Source: Isoalcanivorax pacificus W11-5 (GTDB lineage Bacteria > Pseudomonadota > Gammaproteobacteria > Pseudomonadales > Alcanivoracaceae). From it: a stretch of DNA of 64,000 bases. The notes beneath the pieces were generated by a model. That model was given only the letters and a program-made list of their open reading frames with translations. It was not told where the DNA came from and did not search any database. Every line of letters begins with the position of its first letter. Positions within the stretch are counted from its first letter, which is position 1. Shown in pieces: positions 1 through 11,077 of this stretch. Both the position numbers and the translations under genes were made by a program. Where the stretch lies: NCBI RefSeq assembly GCF_000299335.2, contig NZ_CP004387.1:1054001-1118000 (forward strand), written 5' to 3'.

Positions 1-827
1 TTGGAAAAGATGCCGCGTGCCACACCAAAGCTGATGGCCGCCCACACGGTGGCGCCGGCAAACCCGCCGGCAGCGGCGGTGCCGTTGAAGGCGCTCTTGA
101 TGATCAGGGCGACGGCATCGGGCAGTGCCTCGGCATGAGTGACCAGCACGATCAGGCCCGCCGCGACATAGGCCAGGGCCATCAGCGGCACCAGGGCCGA
201 GGCGACATGCGCCAGCCGCTGGATGCCGCCGAGGACCACCAGCGCCACCAGCACGGCCAGCACCAGGCCGGTTGCCAGCGGCGGAATGCCGAAGGTGGAG
301 GACAGGCCATCGGCGACCGAGTGCGCCTGCACCGAGTTGCCGATACCAAAGCCGGCCAGCATGCCAAACACGGCAAAGACCACCGCCAGCCAGCCGAACC
401 GCTGGCCCAGGCCGTTGCGGATGTAATACATGGGGCCGCCGACGTATTCCCCTTTGCCGTCCTGTGTCCGGTAATGCACGGCGAGCACGGCTTCGGCATA
501 TTTGGTCGCCATGCCGACCAGCGCGATCAGCCACATCCAGAACAGCGCGCCGGGGCCACCGCTATGGATGGCCGTGGCGACGCCGGCGATGTTGCCGGTG
601 CCGACGGTGGCGGCCAGCGCTGCCGCCAGCGCGGCGCGCGACCCGATGGTGCCTTCGCCATGCCGCCGGCCACCAAGGAGCTGGCGCCAGGCAAAGCCCA
701 GTTGGCGCAGCGGCAGGAAGCCCAGCCGCAGTGTCAGGTAGAGGCCGGTGCCGCCGATCAGCAGCAGCATGGGAGGCCCCCAGACAATCCCCGAAATGGT
801 CTTGAGGGCGGCGGCAAGTGCTTCCAT
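1..827 (-). CDS. Alanine/glycine:cation symporter family protein (AGCS), C-terminal part outside window
   Basis: Inner-membrane transporter of the AGCS family, which imports alanine or glycine with sodium. The ATG is at 827–825 and the frame stays open to the window edge, giving 275 residues of a family usually about 450–480 long. Visible marks are a hydrophobic N-terminus (WGPPMLLLIGGTGLYLTLRLGF), the glycine-rich stretch ATVGTGNIAGVATAI near residue 75, GGPGALFWMW and the GGPMYYIRNGLG segment near residue 127, all characteristic of this family. It is transcribed away from the DUF1631 gene and has a long structured leader. The substrate cannot be told from sequence alone. The family call is secure; the missing C-terminus lies before base 1. 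Confidence 0.9.
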   Translation of the reverse strand, partial: MEALAAALKTISGIVWGPPMLLLIGGTGLYLTLRLGFLPLRQLGFAWRQLLGGRRHGEGTIGSRAALAAALAATVGTGNIAGVATAIHSGGPGALFWMWLIALVGMATKYAEAVLAVHYRTQDGKGEYVGGPMYYIRNGLGQRFGWLAVVFAVFGMLAGFGIGNSVQAHSVADGLSSTFGIPPLATGLVLAVLVALVVLGGIQRLAHVASALVPLMALAYVAAGLIVLVTHAEALPDAVALIIKSAFNGTAAAGGFAGATVWAAISFGVARGIFS

Positions 828-1186
828 GTTCCACAACTCCTGGCAACGCGGTGTCCACTGGAACCGCAATCCTGACCTGCGCTGAATGGGTGAGTGCAGA
901 CGTGCACTCATCCGAGAGATATCCCCTGCGCCAAGCCACCGGCCTGGCGCGTGTCCCGCTGCAAGCCTAGCGGAAGGCGGTGGCCGCTGTCGCCCCCGGT
1001 GAATCACCGGTCGTCGCGTGAAGCTCAGTAATAATACTGATATGCCAACCCGTTCATAATCCGTTCACCCTAAGCCGTGTTAGCGTGCCCTGGACAGTTA
1101 TTCCTCTGAAAACAGCCGGCCGCCGGGCAATACGTGATGCAGTATGCGCTGACTCACCTCCCCGGCGGCGCCAGGTGGAGCGTGTC
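828..1186. promoter_or_regulatory. Divergent intergenic leader with several perfect inverted repeats
   Basis: No gene is seen in this 359-base gap between the AGCS symporter (minus) and the DUF1631 gene (plus). It holds five inverted repeats: TGAGTGCA at 891–898 with its complement at 903–910; GCGCCA at 928–933 with 945–950; AGCGG at 969–973 with 984–988; CCGGTG at 996–1001 with 1005–1010; and the AT-rich TCAGTA-ATAA-TACTGA at 1025–1040. The first four would lie in the 5' leader of the symporter mRNA; the last looks like an operator. I could not match the region to a glycine riboswitch. Confidence 0.5.
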
Positions 1187-3826
1187 ATGAAAAAGGTAGC
1201 CCGTCTCATGCCCGTGGACGGCGGTAAACCCGAGAACAGCCCACGCCCGTTGCCGCGTCCCCTGGACAAGGTGCAGCAGCGTGCCACGGAACTGCTCGGC
1301 AAGTACCTTTCCGGCATGCTCGACGGTGCCGACGACCGGCTGTTTGATCTGGCGGAGAGCGCCGCAGACGGCGAGCGCGACCGTTATTTCGATGCCATGC
1401 GGGAGCTGCGCGTCAAGCGCGCCGGGCTGGAAGCCGGTTTCCGCCAGGCACTGCACAACAGCTTCCGGACGCTGGCCAGTGAACGCGGGCAGGGCGTGCT
1501 GGACAACCAGGACATTGATATCGACAGCCTGGCGCTGGTGAATGAAGACGAAGTGGAAACCGGCGTTGCCATCGACAATATGGCGCGCCGCGTGCGCGCC
1601 CCCTGCGAGCAGCAATTGCGGATTTTCAATCACCGGCTGGAATACCTGTTCGAGGGCCGCCGCGAATTTGGCGAACGCCACAATCCGCTTGAGCCGCGCC
1701 AGGTGGCGGAGTGCTTCCGAGAATGCGTGGACAAGCTGGAGATGGACATCCGCAGCGCCCTGATCGTGTTCAAGCTGTTCGAGCGCATGGTGTTGTCGGA
1801 AATCGGCTTTGTTGTCAGCGAGGCGAACCAGTGCCTGGTGGACGCGGGCATCCTGCCGGACCTGAAGGCGCCACCCATTCGCCCGGCCCGGTCACCTGGC
1901 GCGGCGCGGCCTTCGGCAAGCGCCACAGGTGCGGCGGAAGCCGGCGATGGCGCCCAGATGTTCGGGTTGTTGCAGGAATTGTTATCGGCGTTGCGTCTGC
2001 CGGCTGGCGGCGTGGGCGGCGTGGGCGGCGTGGGCGGCGTGGGCGGCGTGGGCGGCGTGGGCGGCGTGGGCGGCGTGGGCGGCGTGGGCGGCGTGGGCGG
2101 CGTGGGCGGCGTGGGCGGCGTGGGCGGCGTGGGCGGCGTGGGCGGCGTGGGCGGCGTGGGCGGCGTGGGCGGCGTGGGCGGCGTGGGCGGCGTGGGCGGC
2201 GTGGGCGGCGTGGGCGGCGTGGGCGGCGTGGGCGGCGTGGGCGGCGTGGGCGGCGTGGGCGGCGTGGGCGGCGTGGGCGGCGTGGGCGGCGTGGGCGGCG
2301 TGGGCGGCGTGGGCGGCGTGGGCGGCGTGGGCGGCGTGGGCGGCGTGGGCGGCGTGGGCGGCGTGGGCGGCGTGGGCGGCGTGGCGGGTCTGCCCGCTGG
2401 CCTGCCGGTGGCCGCAGCCACGGACGGGCCGACCAATATCGCCGTTATGCACAACGGTGTGCCGGTGGTGAACGGGGTTCCGCTGGCACCGGGCACGCAG
2501 GTGACGCCGGTCAATTCCAGTGACCTGATGGGCATGCTCAACCGCCTGCAACGGCTGGAATCCTCCATCGAAGCGCGTGAGCAGCGGGACACGCCGGAAG
2601 ATGTGGATGTCCGCGCCGGCCTGTCCAGCCTGCTGGAGAGTGACCTCGGCGGTGACGGCGTACACGCACTCGAACAGGCTGATGACGACGTCATTAACCT
2701 TGTCTCGATGCTGTTCGATTTCATTCTGGATGATCAGGGGCTGGCCACCGAGGTCAAGGCGCTGATCAGCCGCCTGCAGATTCCGCTCTTGAAAGTGGCG
2801 ATCAGCGACAAGCGTTTCTTCAGCAACGATGACCATCCCGCGCGCCAGTTGCTCAACACCCTGGCGCGCGCCGGTGCCCAGTGGAGCCCGGTGCAGGGCC
2901 TGGATGACGAGCTGTATCAGCAGATCGAACAGGCCGTGTTCCGCATCCTCAACGATTACGAGGAAGACGTGTCGCTGTTTGCCACGCTGCTGGCGGAATT
3001 CGGCGATTTCTTCCAGCGGCAGACGCAGCACACCGAGCGCGTCGAGGCGCGTCTGCGCGAAGTGGAAGAGGGGCGCGCCCGTGCCGACAGCGCGCGGCTG
3101 TCGGTCGCCGAGGTGCTGGATGCGCGCATGGCCGGCCGGCCATTGCCGGCGCTGGCGGTGCGCCTGCTGCGGCAGGCCTGGCAACAGGTGCTGTATCTCA
3201 CCTGCCTGCGTGAGGGCGACCAGTCGGAAAGCTGGGCGCGCGATGTAAAAGTGGTCGATGCCGTGGTCTGGTCGGTGTTGCCGCATCAGGAACAGGCGGC
3301 ACTGGAGCGCCTGAAAACCCTCAGCCCGAAGCTGCTCAACAGCCTGAAAAGCGGGCTGGAGCGCATCAGTTACGACGCGCTGGAAACCCGCGACTTGCTG
3401 GCGGGCCTGCAACAACTGCATCAGCAACTGTTGCAGGGGCTGGAAACGCCGCGCGAAATGGTCGCGCCGGAAAAACCGCAGATCGAGGAAAGCGTGGCCC
3501 CGGTGCCGGTCGATGCCGGCAAGGCACTGCCGGCGGACCATCCGCAAGTGCGTGCCCTGCGCGGACTGCGGCCAGGCCAGTGGGTGGAATTCAGCGACGG
3601 TGACGAGACACAGCGCTGCCGCCTGGCCGCCAACCTGCGCAGCGGCGACAAGATGGTGTTCATCAACCGGCGCGGCATCAAGGTGTGCGAGCACAGCGCC
3701 ATGTCGTTGGCCGTTGCGCTGCGGGACGGGGCCGCTAAACTCATCGAGGAAGGCGCCCTGTTCGACCGGGCGCTGGAAGCCGTGATCGGCGATCTGCGCA
3801 GGATGCAGCGCCCGCAGCAACCCTGA
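1187..3826 (+). CDS. DUF1631 family protein with a long (GGV)n insert
   Basis: Cytoplasmic protein of 879 residues belonging to the DUF1631 family of gammaproteobacteria; its biochemical role is not established. I chose the ATG at 1187 because GGTGGAG lies just upstream and the preceding in-frame 34 codons look non-coding. Family-typical blocks are visible: LALVNEDEVETGVAIDNM, then NPLEPRQVAECF and a helical IRSALIVFKLFERMVL region before the insert, and the DDVINLVSMLFDFIL block after it. A C-terminal block (about residues 780–850, GLRPGQWVEFSDGDETQRCRLAANL) resembles a small beta domain. Residues 274–399 are 42 perfect Gly-Gly-Val units that split the conserved N- and C-terminal parts. It lies directly upstream of ampD. 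Confidence 0.85.
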   Translation: MKKVARLMPVDGGKPENSPRPLPRPLDKVQQRATELLGKYLSGMLDGADDRLFDLAESAADGERDRYFDAMRELRVKRAGLEAGFRQALHNSFRTLASERGQGVLDNQDIDIDSLALVNEDEVETGVAIDNMARRVRAPCEQQLRIFNHRLEYLFEGRREFGERHNPLEPRQVAECFRECVDKLEMDIRSALIVFKLFERMVLSEIGFVVSEANQCLVDAGILPDLKAPPIRPARSPGAARPSASATGAAEAGDGAQMFGLLQELLSALRLPAGGVGGVGGVGGVGGVGGVGGVGGVGGVGGVGGVGGVGGVGGVGGVGGVGGVGGVGGVGGVGGVGGVGGVGGVGGVGGVGGVGGVGGVGGVGGVGGVGGVGGVGGVGGVGGVGGVGGVGGVGGVGGVAGLPAGLPVAAATDGPTNIAVMHNGVPVVNGVPLAPGTQVTPVNSSDLMGMLNRLQRLESSIEAREQRDTPEDVDVRAGLSSLLESDLGGDGVHALEQADDDVINLVSMLFDFILDDQGLATEVKALISRLQIPLLKVAISDKRFFSNDDHPARQLLNTLARAGAQWSPVQGLDDELYQQIEQAVFRILNDYEEDVSLFATLLAEFGDFFQRQTQHTERVEARLREVEEGRARADSARLSVAEVLDARMAGRPLPALAVRLLRQAWQQVLYLTCLREGDQSESWARDVKVVDAVVWSVLPHQEQAALERLKTLSPKLLNSLKSGLERISYDALETRDLLAGLQQLHQQLLQGLETPREMVAPEKPQIEESVAPVPVDAGKALPADHPQVRALRGLRPGQWVEFSDGDETQRCRLAANLRSGDKMVFINRRGIKVCEHSAMSLAVALRDGAAKLIEEGALFDRALEAVIGDLRRMQRPQQP
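2006..2383 (+). repeat. Perfect 9-bp minisatellite, 42 units, in frame
   Basis: The unit GGCGGCGTG repeats 42 times without a single substitution over 378 bases (my manual count). Being a multiple of three, each unit adds Gly-Gly-Val to the DUF1631 protein without breaking the frame. All six frames stay open across it, which explains several false open frames here. The lack of any silent change means recent expansion or continuing homogenisation. Confidence 0.97.
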
Positions 3827-3870
3827 CGACGACCGGCACGGCCATCGATGCACCGCCGACCGGACACACC

Positions 3871-4437
3871 GTGCTGACACTCACCGACCACTGGCTCGAC
3901 CAGGCCACCCGCCTGGATTCCCCCAACGCCGGCGAACGCCCGGACCCGGCCGATATCAGCCTGATCGTGGTGCACAACATCAGCCTGCCGCCGGGTGAAT
4001 TCGGCGGCCCGCATATCGACGCGCTGTTCACCAATCGCCTTGACCCTGATGCCCACCCGTACTTTGCCAGCATCGCCGGCCTGGAAGTGTCCTCGCATTT
4101 CCTGATCCGCCGCGACGGTGCCGTGCGCCAGTACGTGGCCTGCGATCGTCGTGCCTGGCATGCGGGCCAGTCGCAGTGGCGCGGGCGCGACAACTGTAAT
4201 GATTTCGCCATCGGCATCGAGCTGGAAGGGACCGACGAGACACCCTACACCGACGCACAATATCGACAACTGGCCGAACTGATTCAGGCTCTGCGCCGGG
4301 CCTACCCGGCCATCGCCGCAGATGCGATAGTGGGCCACAGCGACATCGCGCCGGGCCGCAAGACCGACCCCGGCCCGGCTTTTGACTGGACGCGGCTGGC
4401 TGGCCTGCTCGCGGCCAAGGAGGACACGGAACAATGA
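3871..4437 (+). CDS. ampD: 1,6-anhydro-N-acetylmuramyl-L-alanine amidase AmpD
   Basis: Cytoplasmic zinc amidase that removes the stem peptide from 1,6-anhydro-MurNAc during peptidoglycan recycling. Loss of AmpD derepresses ampC in species that carry AmpR/AmpC. The 188-residue length is normal. Zinc ligands are visible as H35 (in LIVVHNIS), H156 (in VGHSDIAPGRKTDPG) and D166 of the same motif, with the catalytic-region glutamate in FAIGIELEG near 118. The start is the GTG at 3871; no ATG fits better. The stop overlaps the ampE ATG (ATGA), so the two are translationally coupled. An AmpG-like permease gene lies about 13 kb away. Confidence 0.95.
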   Translation: MLTLTDHWLDQATRLDSPNAGERPDPADISLIVVHNISLPPGEFGGPHIDALFTNRLDPDAHPYFASIAGLEVSSHFLIRRDGAVRQYVACDRRAWHAGQSQWRGRDNCNDFAIGIELEGTDETPYTDAQYRQLAELIQALRRAYPAIAADAIVGHSDIAPGRKTDPGPAFDWTRLAGLLAAKEDTEQ

Positions 4438-5282
4438 AATTCCTGGTGCTGTTGCTGGTGCTGGCGCTCAGACGCCTGGACTTCACCTGGCCGCAATGGA
4501 TGCTCGACCGGCATCGTGTCAGCCACGCGCTGGACCGCTGGCGCGAAAAAACCGATCCGTTCGGCCTGACCGGCGTACCCCGCTGGCTGGTGCTGGTGGC
4601 GCTGCCTGTACTCGTGGTGGCGCTGGTGCTGGGCCTGCTGCACGAGATGCTCTGGGGGCTGCCGGGGTTCATCGCCGGTGGCCTGCTATTGCTCTGGCTG
4701 CTGGGCGGCGAAAGCGAATTCCGTCACGTGGACGACCTGCTGGTGCGCAGCCGCATGAACGACCCGGCGCGTTTTGCCGAAGGCGCCGAAGCGCATTTTG
4801 GCATGGCCGGCACACCTGAGGCCCCCGGTTATTTCGGCGCGCTGCTGCGCCGCATTCTGCAACAGGATGCGCGGCAATTGTTCGCCACCCTTTTCTGGCT
4901 GCTGACACTGGGCTACTGGGCCGCGCTGCTGTACGTGCTGAACCTGGCCATGCTGCGCAACGACGCCGAAGACCGCCAGGGGCCGGCGTGGATGATGCAC
5001 ACCGCGTTGTTCTGGATGCCGGCGCGCCTGCTGGTGCTGTGCCTGGCATTGGCAGGCAACTTTGGACGGGTCGCCGACGCCGTGCGCGGGCGCATCCTGC
5101 AACTGGATAACAGCGAAGCGCTGCTCAACGATGCGGCGGCGGCGGCCCTGGATATCCCGGCGCTGGACAGCGTTGAGGCAGAACAGGGGCCGAACCAGCT
5201 TGAGGCGCTCCAGGGCATGCTGCTGCGTTGCCTGGCTATCTGGTTGATTCTCGGTGCCTTGTGGACCGTGCTGGCCGGCTGA
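4434..5282 (+). CDS. ampE: Regulatory signalling modulator protein AmpE
   Basis: Inner-membrane protein of the AmpE family, 282 residues, the usual size. It begins MKFLVLLLVLALRRLDFTWPQW, followed by transmembrane segments near residues 44–85, 145–175, 190–215 and at the C-terminus (LAIWLILGALWTVLAG). Its molecular role is poorly defined; in enterobacteria it has been proposed to be a sensor acting with AmpD in the beta-lactamase induction pathway. Its ATG overlaps the ampD stop by four bases. A 220-base gap separates it from aceE. Confidence 0.92.
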   Translation: MKFLVLLLVLALRRLDFTWPQWMLDRHRVSHALDRWREKTDPFGLTGVPRWLVLVALPVLVVALVLGLLHEMLWGLPGFIAGGLLLLWLLGGESEFRHVDDLLVRSRMNDPARFAEGAEAHFGMAGTPEAPGYFGALLRRILQQDARQLFATLFWLLTLGYWAALLYVLNLAMLRNDAEDRQGPAWMMHTALFWMPARLLVLCLALAGNFGRVADAVRGRILQLDNSEALLNDAAAAALDIPALDSVEAEQGPNQLEALQGMLLRCLAIWLILGALWTVLAG

Positions 5283-5502
5283 CCGGCCAGATTCCAGCCT
5301 GTGGCGGGAGGGCTAGTCGGTTGATTTGAAACATGTTTCGACCTTTATCTAAGTTGACCCGGAAGTCACACTGCGTCAGGATTGGCGCCAAGGTGCGCCC
5401 ACCCCGCGCGCCGATCACACCATGCCAGATGGTCGGGTGACCCCCGCCCTGGTGAGTCCATGCCTGGTCAACCCGGGTACAGCGAAAAGGACGCATCACC
5501 CC

Positions 5503-8202
<2,700 letters not shown>

Positions 8203-8234
8203 ATGACAACAACTTCCACAAGAAGGAGTGACGC

Positions 8235-9845
8235 GTGAGCGTTGAAATCATCAAGGTGCCCGACACAGGAAGCAGTGATCCTGTTGATGTGATCGAGGTA
8301 TCCGTCAAGGCCGGCGACCAGATTGCGCCGGAAGACACCATCGTGGTGCTGGAATCCGACAAGGCCACCGTGGAAGTGCCGGCGCCGCTGGGTGGCAAGG
8401 TACTGAAGCTGCTGGTCAACACAGGCGACCGGGTCAAGGAAGGCGATCCGCTGCTGGAAGTGGAAACAGCGGATGACGCCAAGGCGGAAGCAAAGCCTGC
8501 TGCCCCGAAGACAGAGGAAAAGCCGGCCCAGGCCGCGCCTGAACAGAAAAAGGCCGCTGCACCGGCGAAAGCCGTTTCGCAAACGGTGAAGGTGCCGGAT
8601 CTCGGCGATATCAAGGATGCCGAACTGATCGAACTGAACGTCAAGGCGGGCGACCGCATCGACGCGGAGCAGATCCTCGGTGTGCTGGAATCCGACAAGG
8701 CGTCGCTGGAAATTCCGGCGCCGGCTGCCGGGGTGGTGAAGTCGGTATCAGTGAAAGTGGGCGACAAGCTGAACACGGGCGATGCCTTGCTGGAACTGGA
8801 AGGTGCCGGCGACGCTGAACCGGAACAGGCACCGGCCGGCACACCAGAGGAAACACCGAAAGCCAGCGCCAACGAAAAACCCGCCGCGCCGGCGAAGGCC
8901 CCGGACACTGCGCGGCCTGCCGGCAGCGACAGCGGCCCGTCCGGGCCGGTCCACGCCGGCCCGGCGGTGCGCAAACTGGCCCGCGAGCTGGGTGTGGACC
9001 TGGCGCGCGTACGGGGCACCGGCCCGAAAAACCGCATCCTGAAAGACGATGTGCACGCCCATGTGAAATCCCTGCTCAGCGAGCGCCCGGCGGCGTCCGC
9101 TGGCGGCGGTTTCAGCATCGAGTTGCCGGAAATCGACTTCAGCAAATTCGGTGAGATCGAGCGCGTGGAGCTGAACAAGCTGCGTCGTGTGTCTGCCAGC
9201 AACCTGCACCGCGCCTGGGTGACGATTCCACATGTCACCCAGTTCGACGACGCGGACATTACCACGCTGGAAGCGTTCCGCCAGAGCGAGAACCAGCGCC
9301 TGCAGAAATCCGGCGCCAAGCTGACCATGCTGGCGTTCCTGGTGAAAGCCTGCGCGGTGGCACTGCGCGAATTCCCGCACTTCAACAGTTCGCTGGAAAA
9401 CGGCGGTGAAGCGTTGATCCAGAAGCACTACATCAACATCGGCGTGGCGGTGGACACACCGAACGGGCTGGTGGTGCCGGTGGTGCGTGATGCCGACAAA
9501 AAAGGCGTGGTGGAGATTGCCCGTGAAGTCGGTGAGCTGGCGGAGAAGGCGCGTAATCGCAAGCTCGCGCCGGGTGACATGCAGGGCGGCACGTTCAGCA
9601 TTTCCTCACTGGGCGGTATCGGTGGCACGGCCTTTACGCCGATCGTGAACTGGCCAGAGGTGGCGATCCTGGGCGTCAGCCGCACGCAGAAAAAGCCGGT
9701 GTGGAACGGGAAGGAATTCGAGCCCCGTGACATGCTGCCGCTGTCACTGTCCTATGATCACCGGGTGATTGACGGGGCGGACGCGGCGCGCTTTATTACG
9801 TATCTGTCCGGTGTGCTGGCGGATATGCGGCGCGCGTTGCTGTAA
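8235..9845 (+). CDS. aceF: Dihydrolipoamide acetyltransferase E2 of pyruvate dehydrogenase
   Basis: Core E2 subunit, 536 residues, that transfers the acetyl group from lipoate to CoA. It has two lipoyl domains with lipoyl-lysines K43 (LESDKATVEVPAP) and K155 (LESDKASLEIPAP), each followed by an Ala/Pro/Lys/Glu-rich linker. A peripheral-subunit-binding domain follows (AVRKLARELGVDLARVRGTG, about residues 245–280), then the acyltransferase domain ending in the active-site motif DHRVIDGADAARF. The start is GTG at 8235 behind a strong AGAAGGAG site. Two lipoyl domains is fewer than the three of E. coli. No lpdA gene follows; a convergent terminator does. Confidence 0.96.
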   Translation: MSVEIIKVPDTGSSDPVDVIEVSVKAGDQIAPEDTIVVLESDKATVEVPAPLGGKVLKLLVNTGDRVKEGDPLLEVETADDAKAEAKPAAPKTEEKPAQAAPEQKKAAAPAKAVSQTVKVPDLGDIKDAELIELNVKAGDRIDAEQILGVLESDKASLEIPAPAAGVVKSVSVKVGDKLNTGDALLELEGAGDAEPEQAPAGTPEETPKASANEKPAAPAKAPDTARPAGSDSGPSGPVHAGPAVRKLARELGVDLARVRGTGPKNRILKDDVHAHVKSLLSERPAASAGGGFSIELPEIDFSKFGEIERVELNKLRRVSASNLHRAWVTIPHVTQFDDADITTLEAFRQSENQRLQKSGAKLTMLAFLVKACAVALREFPHFNSSLENGGEALIQKHYINIGVAVDTPNGLVVPVVRDADKKGVVEIAREVGELAEKARNRKLAPGDMQGGTFSISSLGGIGGTAFTPIVNWPEVAILGVSRTQKKPVWNGKEFEPRDMLPLSLSYDHRVIDGADAARFITYLSGVLADMRRALL

Positions 9846-9857
9846 TCACGCCACCAC

Positions 9858-9895
9858 GAAACGAAGAATGCGGGCATGCCCGCATTTTTCGTTTC
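9858..9895. terminator. Bidirectional rho-independent terminator
   Basis: A hairpin with core ATGCGGGC/GCCCGCAT is flanked by GAAACGAAGA on one side and TTTTTCGTTTC on the other. The T-run follows the stem on the plus strand, and the A/T-rich flanks also pair. It sits between aceF and the convergent spy-like gene and can serve both. Confidence 0.85.
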
Positions 9896-9906
9896 AGGGA
9901 AGGGGG

Positions 9907-10269
9907 TCAGTTTCTCTCGCCACGCTCTGCGCGACGTTCGTCACGGTGCTCACGCCGTTCTTCCCACTTCTCGCGGCGCTCATCGCGCATCGCCTTGAGT
10001 TTCACTTCCTGTTCTTCGGTCAGCACACTGGCGATCTTGCTCTCGGTTTCCACGTGCAACTGACGCATGGCCTGGCCCTGCTCGCGGAAAATATCCTCCA
10101 TGGCGGCGCGCTGGTCATCGGTCAGCGACAGTACTTCGCTCAGATGTGCCAGGCGTTGCTCAGGACCCCGTGGGCCGTCATGGCGCGGGCCGGCCAGGCT
10201 CAGGCCGGATACGGCCAGCAGGGAAACCAGGGTTGTACCGATCAGTGTCTTTCTCAGAGAGTGTTGCAT
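9907..10269 (-). CDS. Spy/CpxP-like periplasmic LTxxQ-motif protein
   Basis: Small secreted protein of 120 residues. I place the start at the ATG at 10269 (MQHSLRKTLIGTTLVSLLAVSGLSLA), which gives a clean signal peptide cleaved near LSLAG; the open frame continues upstream without typical signal features. The mature part carries two LTxxQ-type motifs (LTDDQRAAM and LTEEQEVKL) and a very charged Arg/Glu C-terminal tail. Spy and CpxP are periplasmic chaperone or inhibitor proteins induced by the Bae and Cpx envelope-stress systems. The baeR- and baeS-like genes lie directly upstream on the same strand, so an accessory or output role in that pathway is likely. Confidence 0.85.
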   Translation of the reverse strand: MQHSLRKTLIGTTLVSLLAVSGLSLAGPRHDGPRGPEQRLAHLSEVLSLTDDQRAAMEDIFREQGQAMRQLHVETESKIASVLTEEQEVKLKAMRDERREKWEERREHRDERRAERGERN

Positions 10270-10367
10270 GGTCTGTGCTCCTGTTGATTCATCCGGTGGA
10301 TGCGACAGGTTCAGTCTCGGCCGGCACTGTGCAAGGAATATGCAGCAATCGGGAAAGAGTGTGGTGA

Positions 10368-11066
10368 TCAATCGGCGGTTTCCGCCGGGCTGGCTTCAAA
10401 GCGATAGCCGGCGCCGTAGATGGAATGAATGAACTCCACCTCGGGAAAGGCATCGGCCAGTTTGCGGCGCAGTTTCTTGATGTGGCTGTCCACGGTGCGG
10501 TCGCTGACCACGCGATTGTCGGTGTAGATGCGGTCGATCAGTTGCTGGCGCGAGCGGATATGGCCCGGATGGTCGGCCAGGGTTTTCAGCAGCGCGAATT
10601 CCACGACGGTCAGGCTGACGGCACGGCCCTGCCAACTGGCCTCGAAGCGGTTTTCATCCAGCAGCAGGCCGCCAGTGTCGGCGCGACCGTTCTCTTTCAG
10701 TGTCTGGATGCGGCGCAGCAGGGCACGCACGCGGGCCACGACCTCGCGCGGGCTGAAAGGCTTGCAGATGTAGTCATCGGCACCCAGCTCCAGGCCGAGC
10801 AGGCGGTCTACTTCATCCGCGCGGGCGGTGATCATGATCACCGGCACGTCGGAGAACGTGCGCAGTTGTTTGCACACATCCAGCCCGTCGATGCCCGGCA
10901 GCATCAGATCCAGCAGCACCACATCCGGCGGGTCGCGGCGGAGCACGTCCAGCGCGTCCTCGCCGGTGCCGCAGATGCGCGTCTGGTAACCGCCATGTGC
11001 CAGATAATCTGACAGCAGGCTGGCGATTTTGGGTTCATCCTCGACAATCAGAATCTGCGCGGGCAT
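10368..11066 (-). CDS. baeR: OmpR-family response regulator, BaeR-like
   Basis: Two-component response regulator of 232 residues: receiver domain (phospho-acceptor D53 in VLLDLMLPGIDG, switch lysine in DDYICKPFSP) and a winged-helix DNA-binding domain ending RTVDSHIKKLRRKL...SIYGAGYRFE. The block LGLELGADDYICKPFSPREVVARV is very close to that of BaeR. The start is the ATG at 11066, which has AAGGAG about seven bases upstream; a TTG in frame at 11081 is less likely. The ribosome-binding site touches the stop of the kinase gene, so the two are coupled. It likely activates the spy-like gene downstream and perhaps efflux genes elsewhere. Confidence 0.9.
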   Translation of the reverse strand: MPAQILIVEDEPKIASLLSDYLAHGGYQTRICGTGEDALDVLRRDPPDVVLLDLMLPGIDGLDVCKQLRTFSDVPVIMITARADEVDRLLGLELGADDYICKPFSPREVVARVRALLRRIQTLKENGRADTGGLLLDENRFEASWQGRAVSLTVVEFALLKTLADHPGHIRSRQQLIDRIYTDNRVVSDRTVDSHIKKLRRKLADAFPEVEFIHSIYGAGYRFEASPAETAD

Positions 11067-11077
11067 ACGGCTCTCCT

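Noticed and set aside
828-1010. Glycine riboswitch before the AGCS symporter
   Set aside because: The minus-strand sequence has CTCTC-like bases but no matching GGAGAG arm or conserved aptamer core.
2006-2383. Possible CRISPR array
   Set aside because: Units are 9 bases with no spacers, so it is a minisatellite.
1982-3880. Antisense frame with an Ala-His repeat over the DUF1631 gene
   Set aside because: The 9-bp array is free of stops in all frames, so long false frames appear on both strands.
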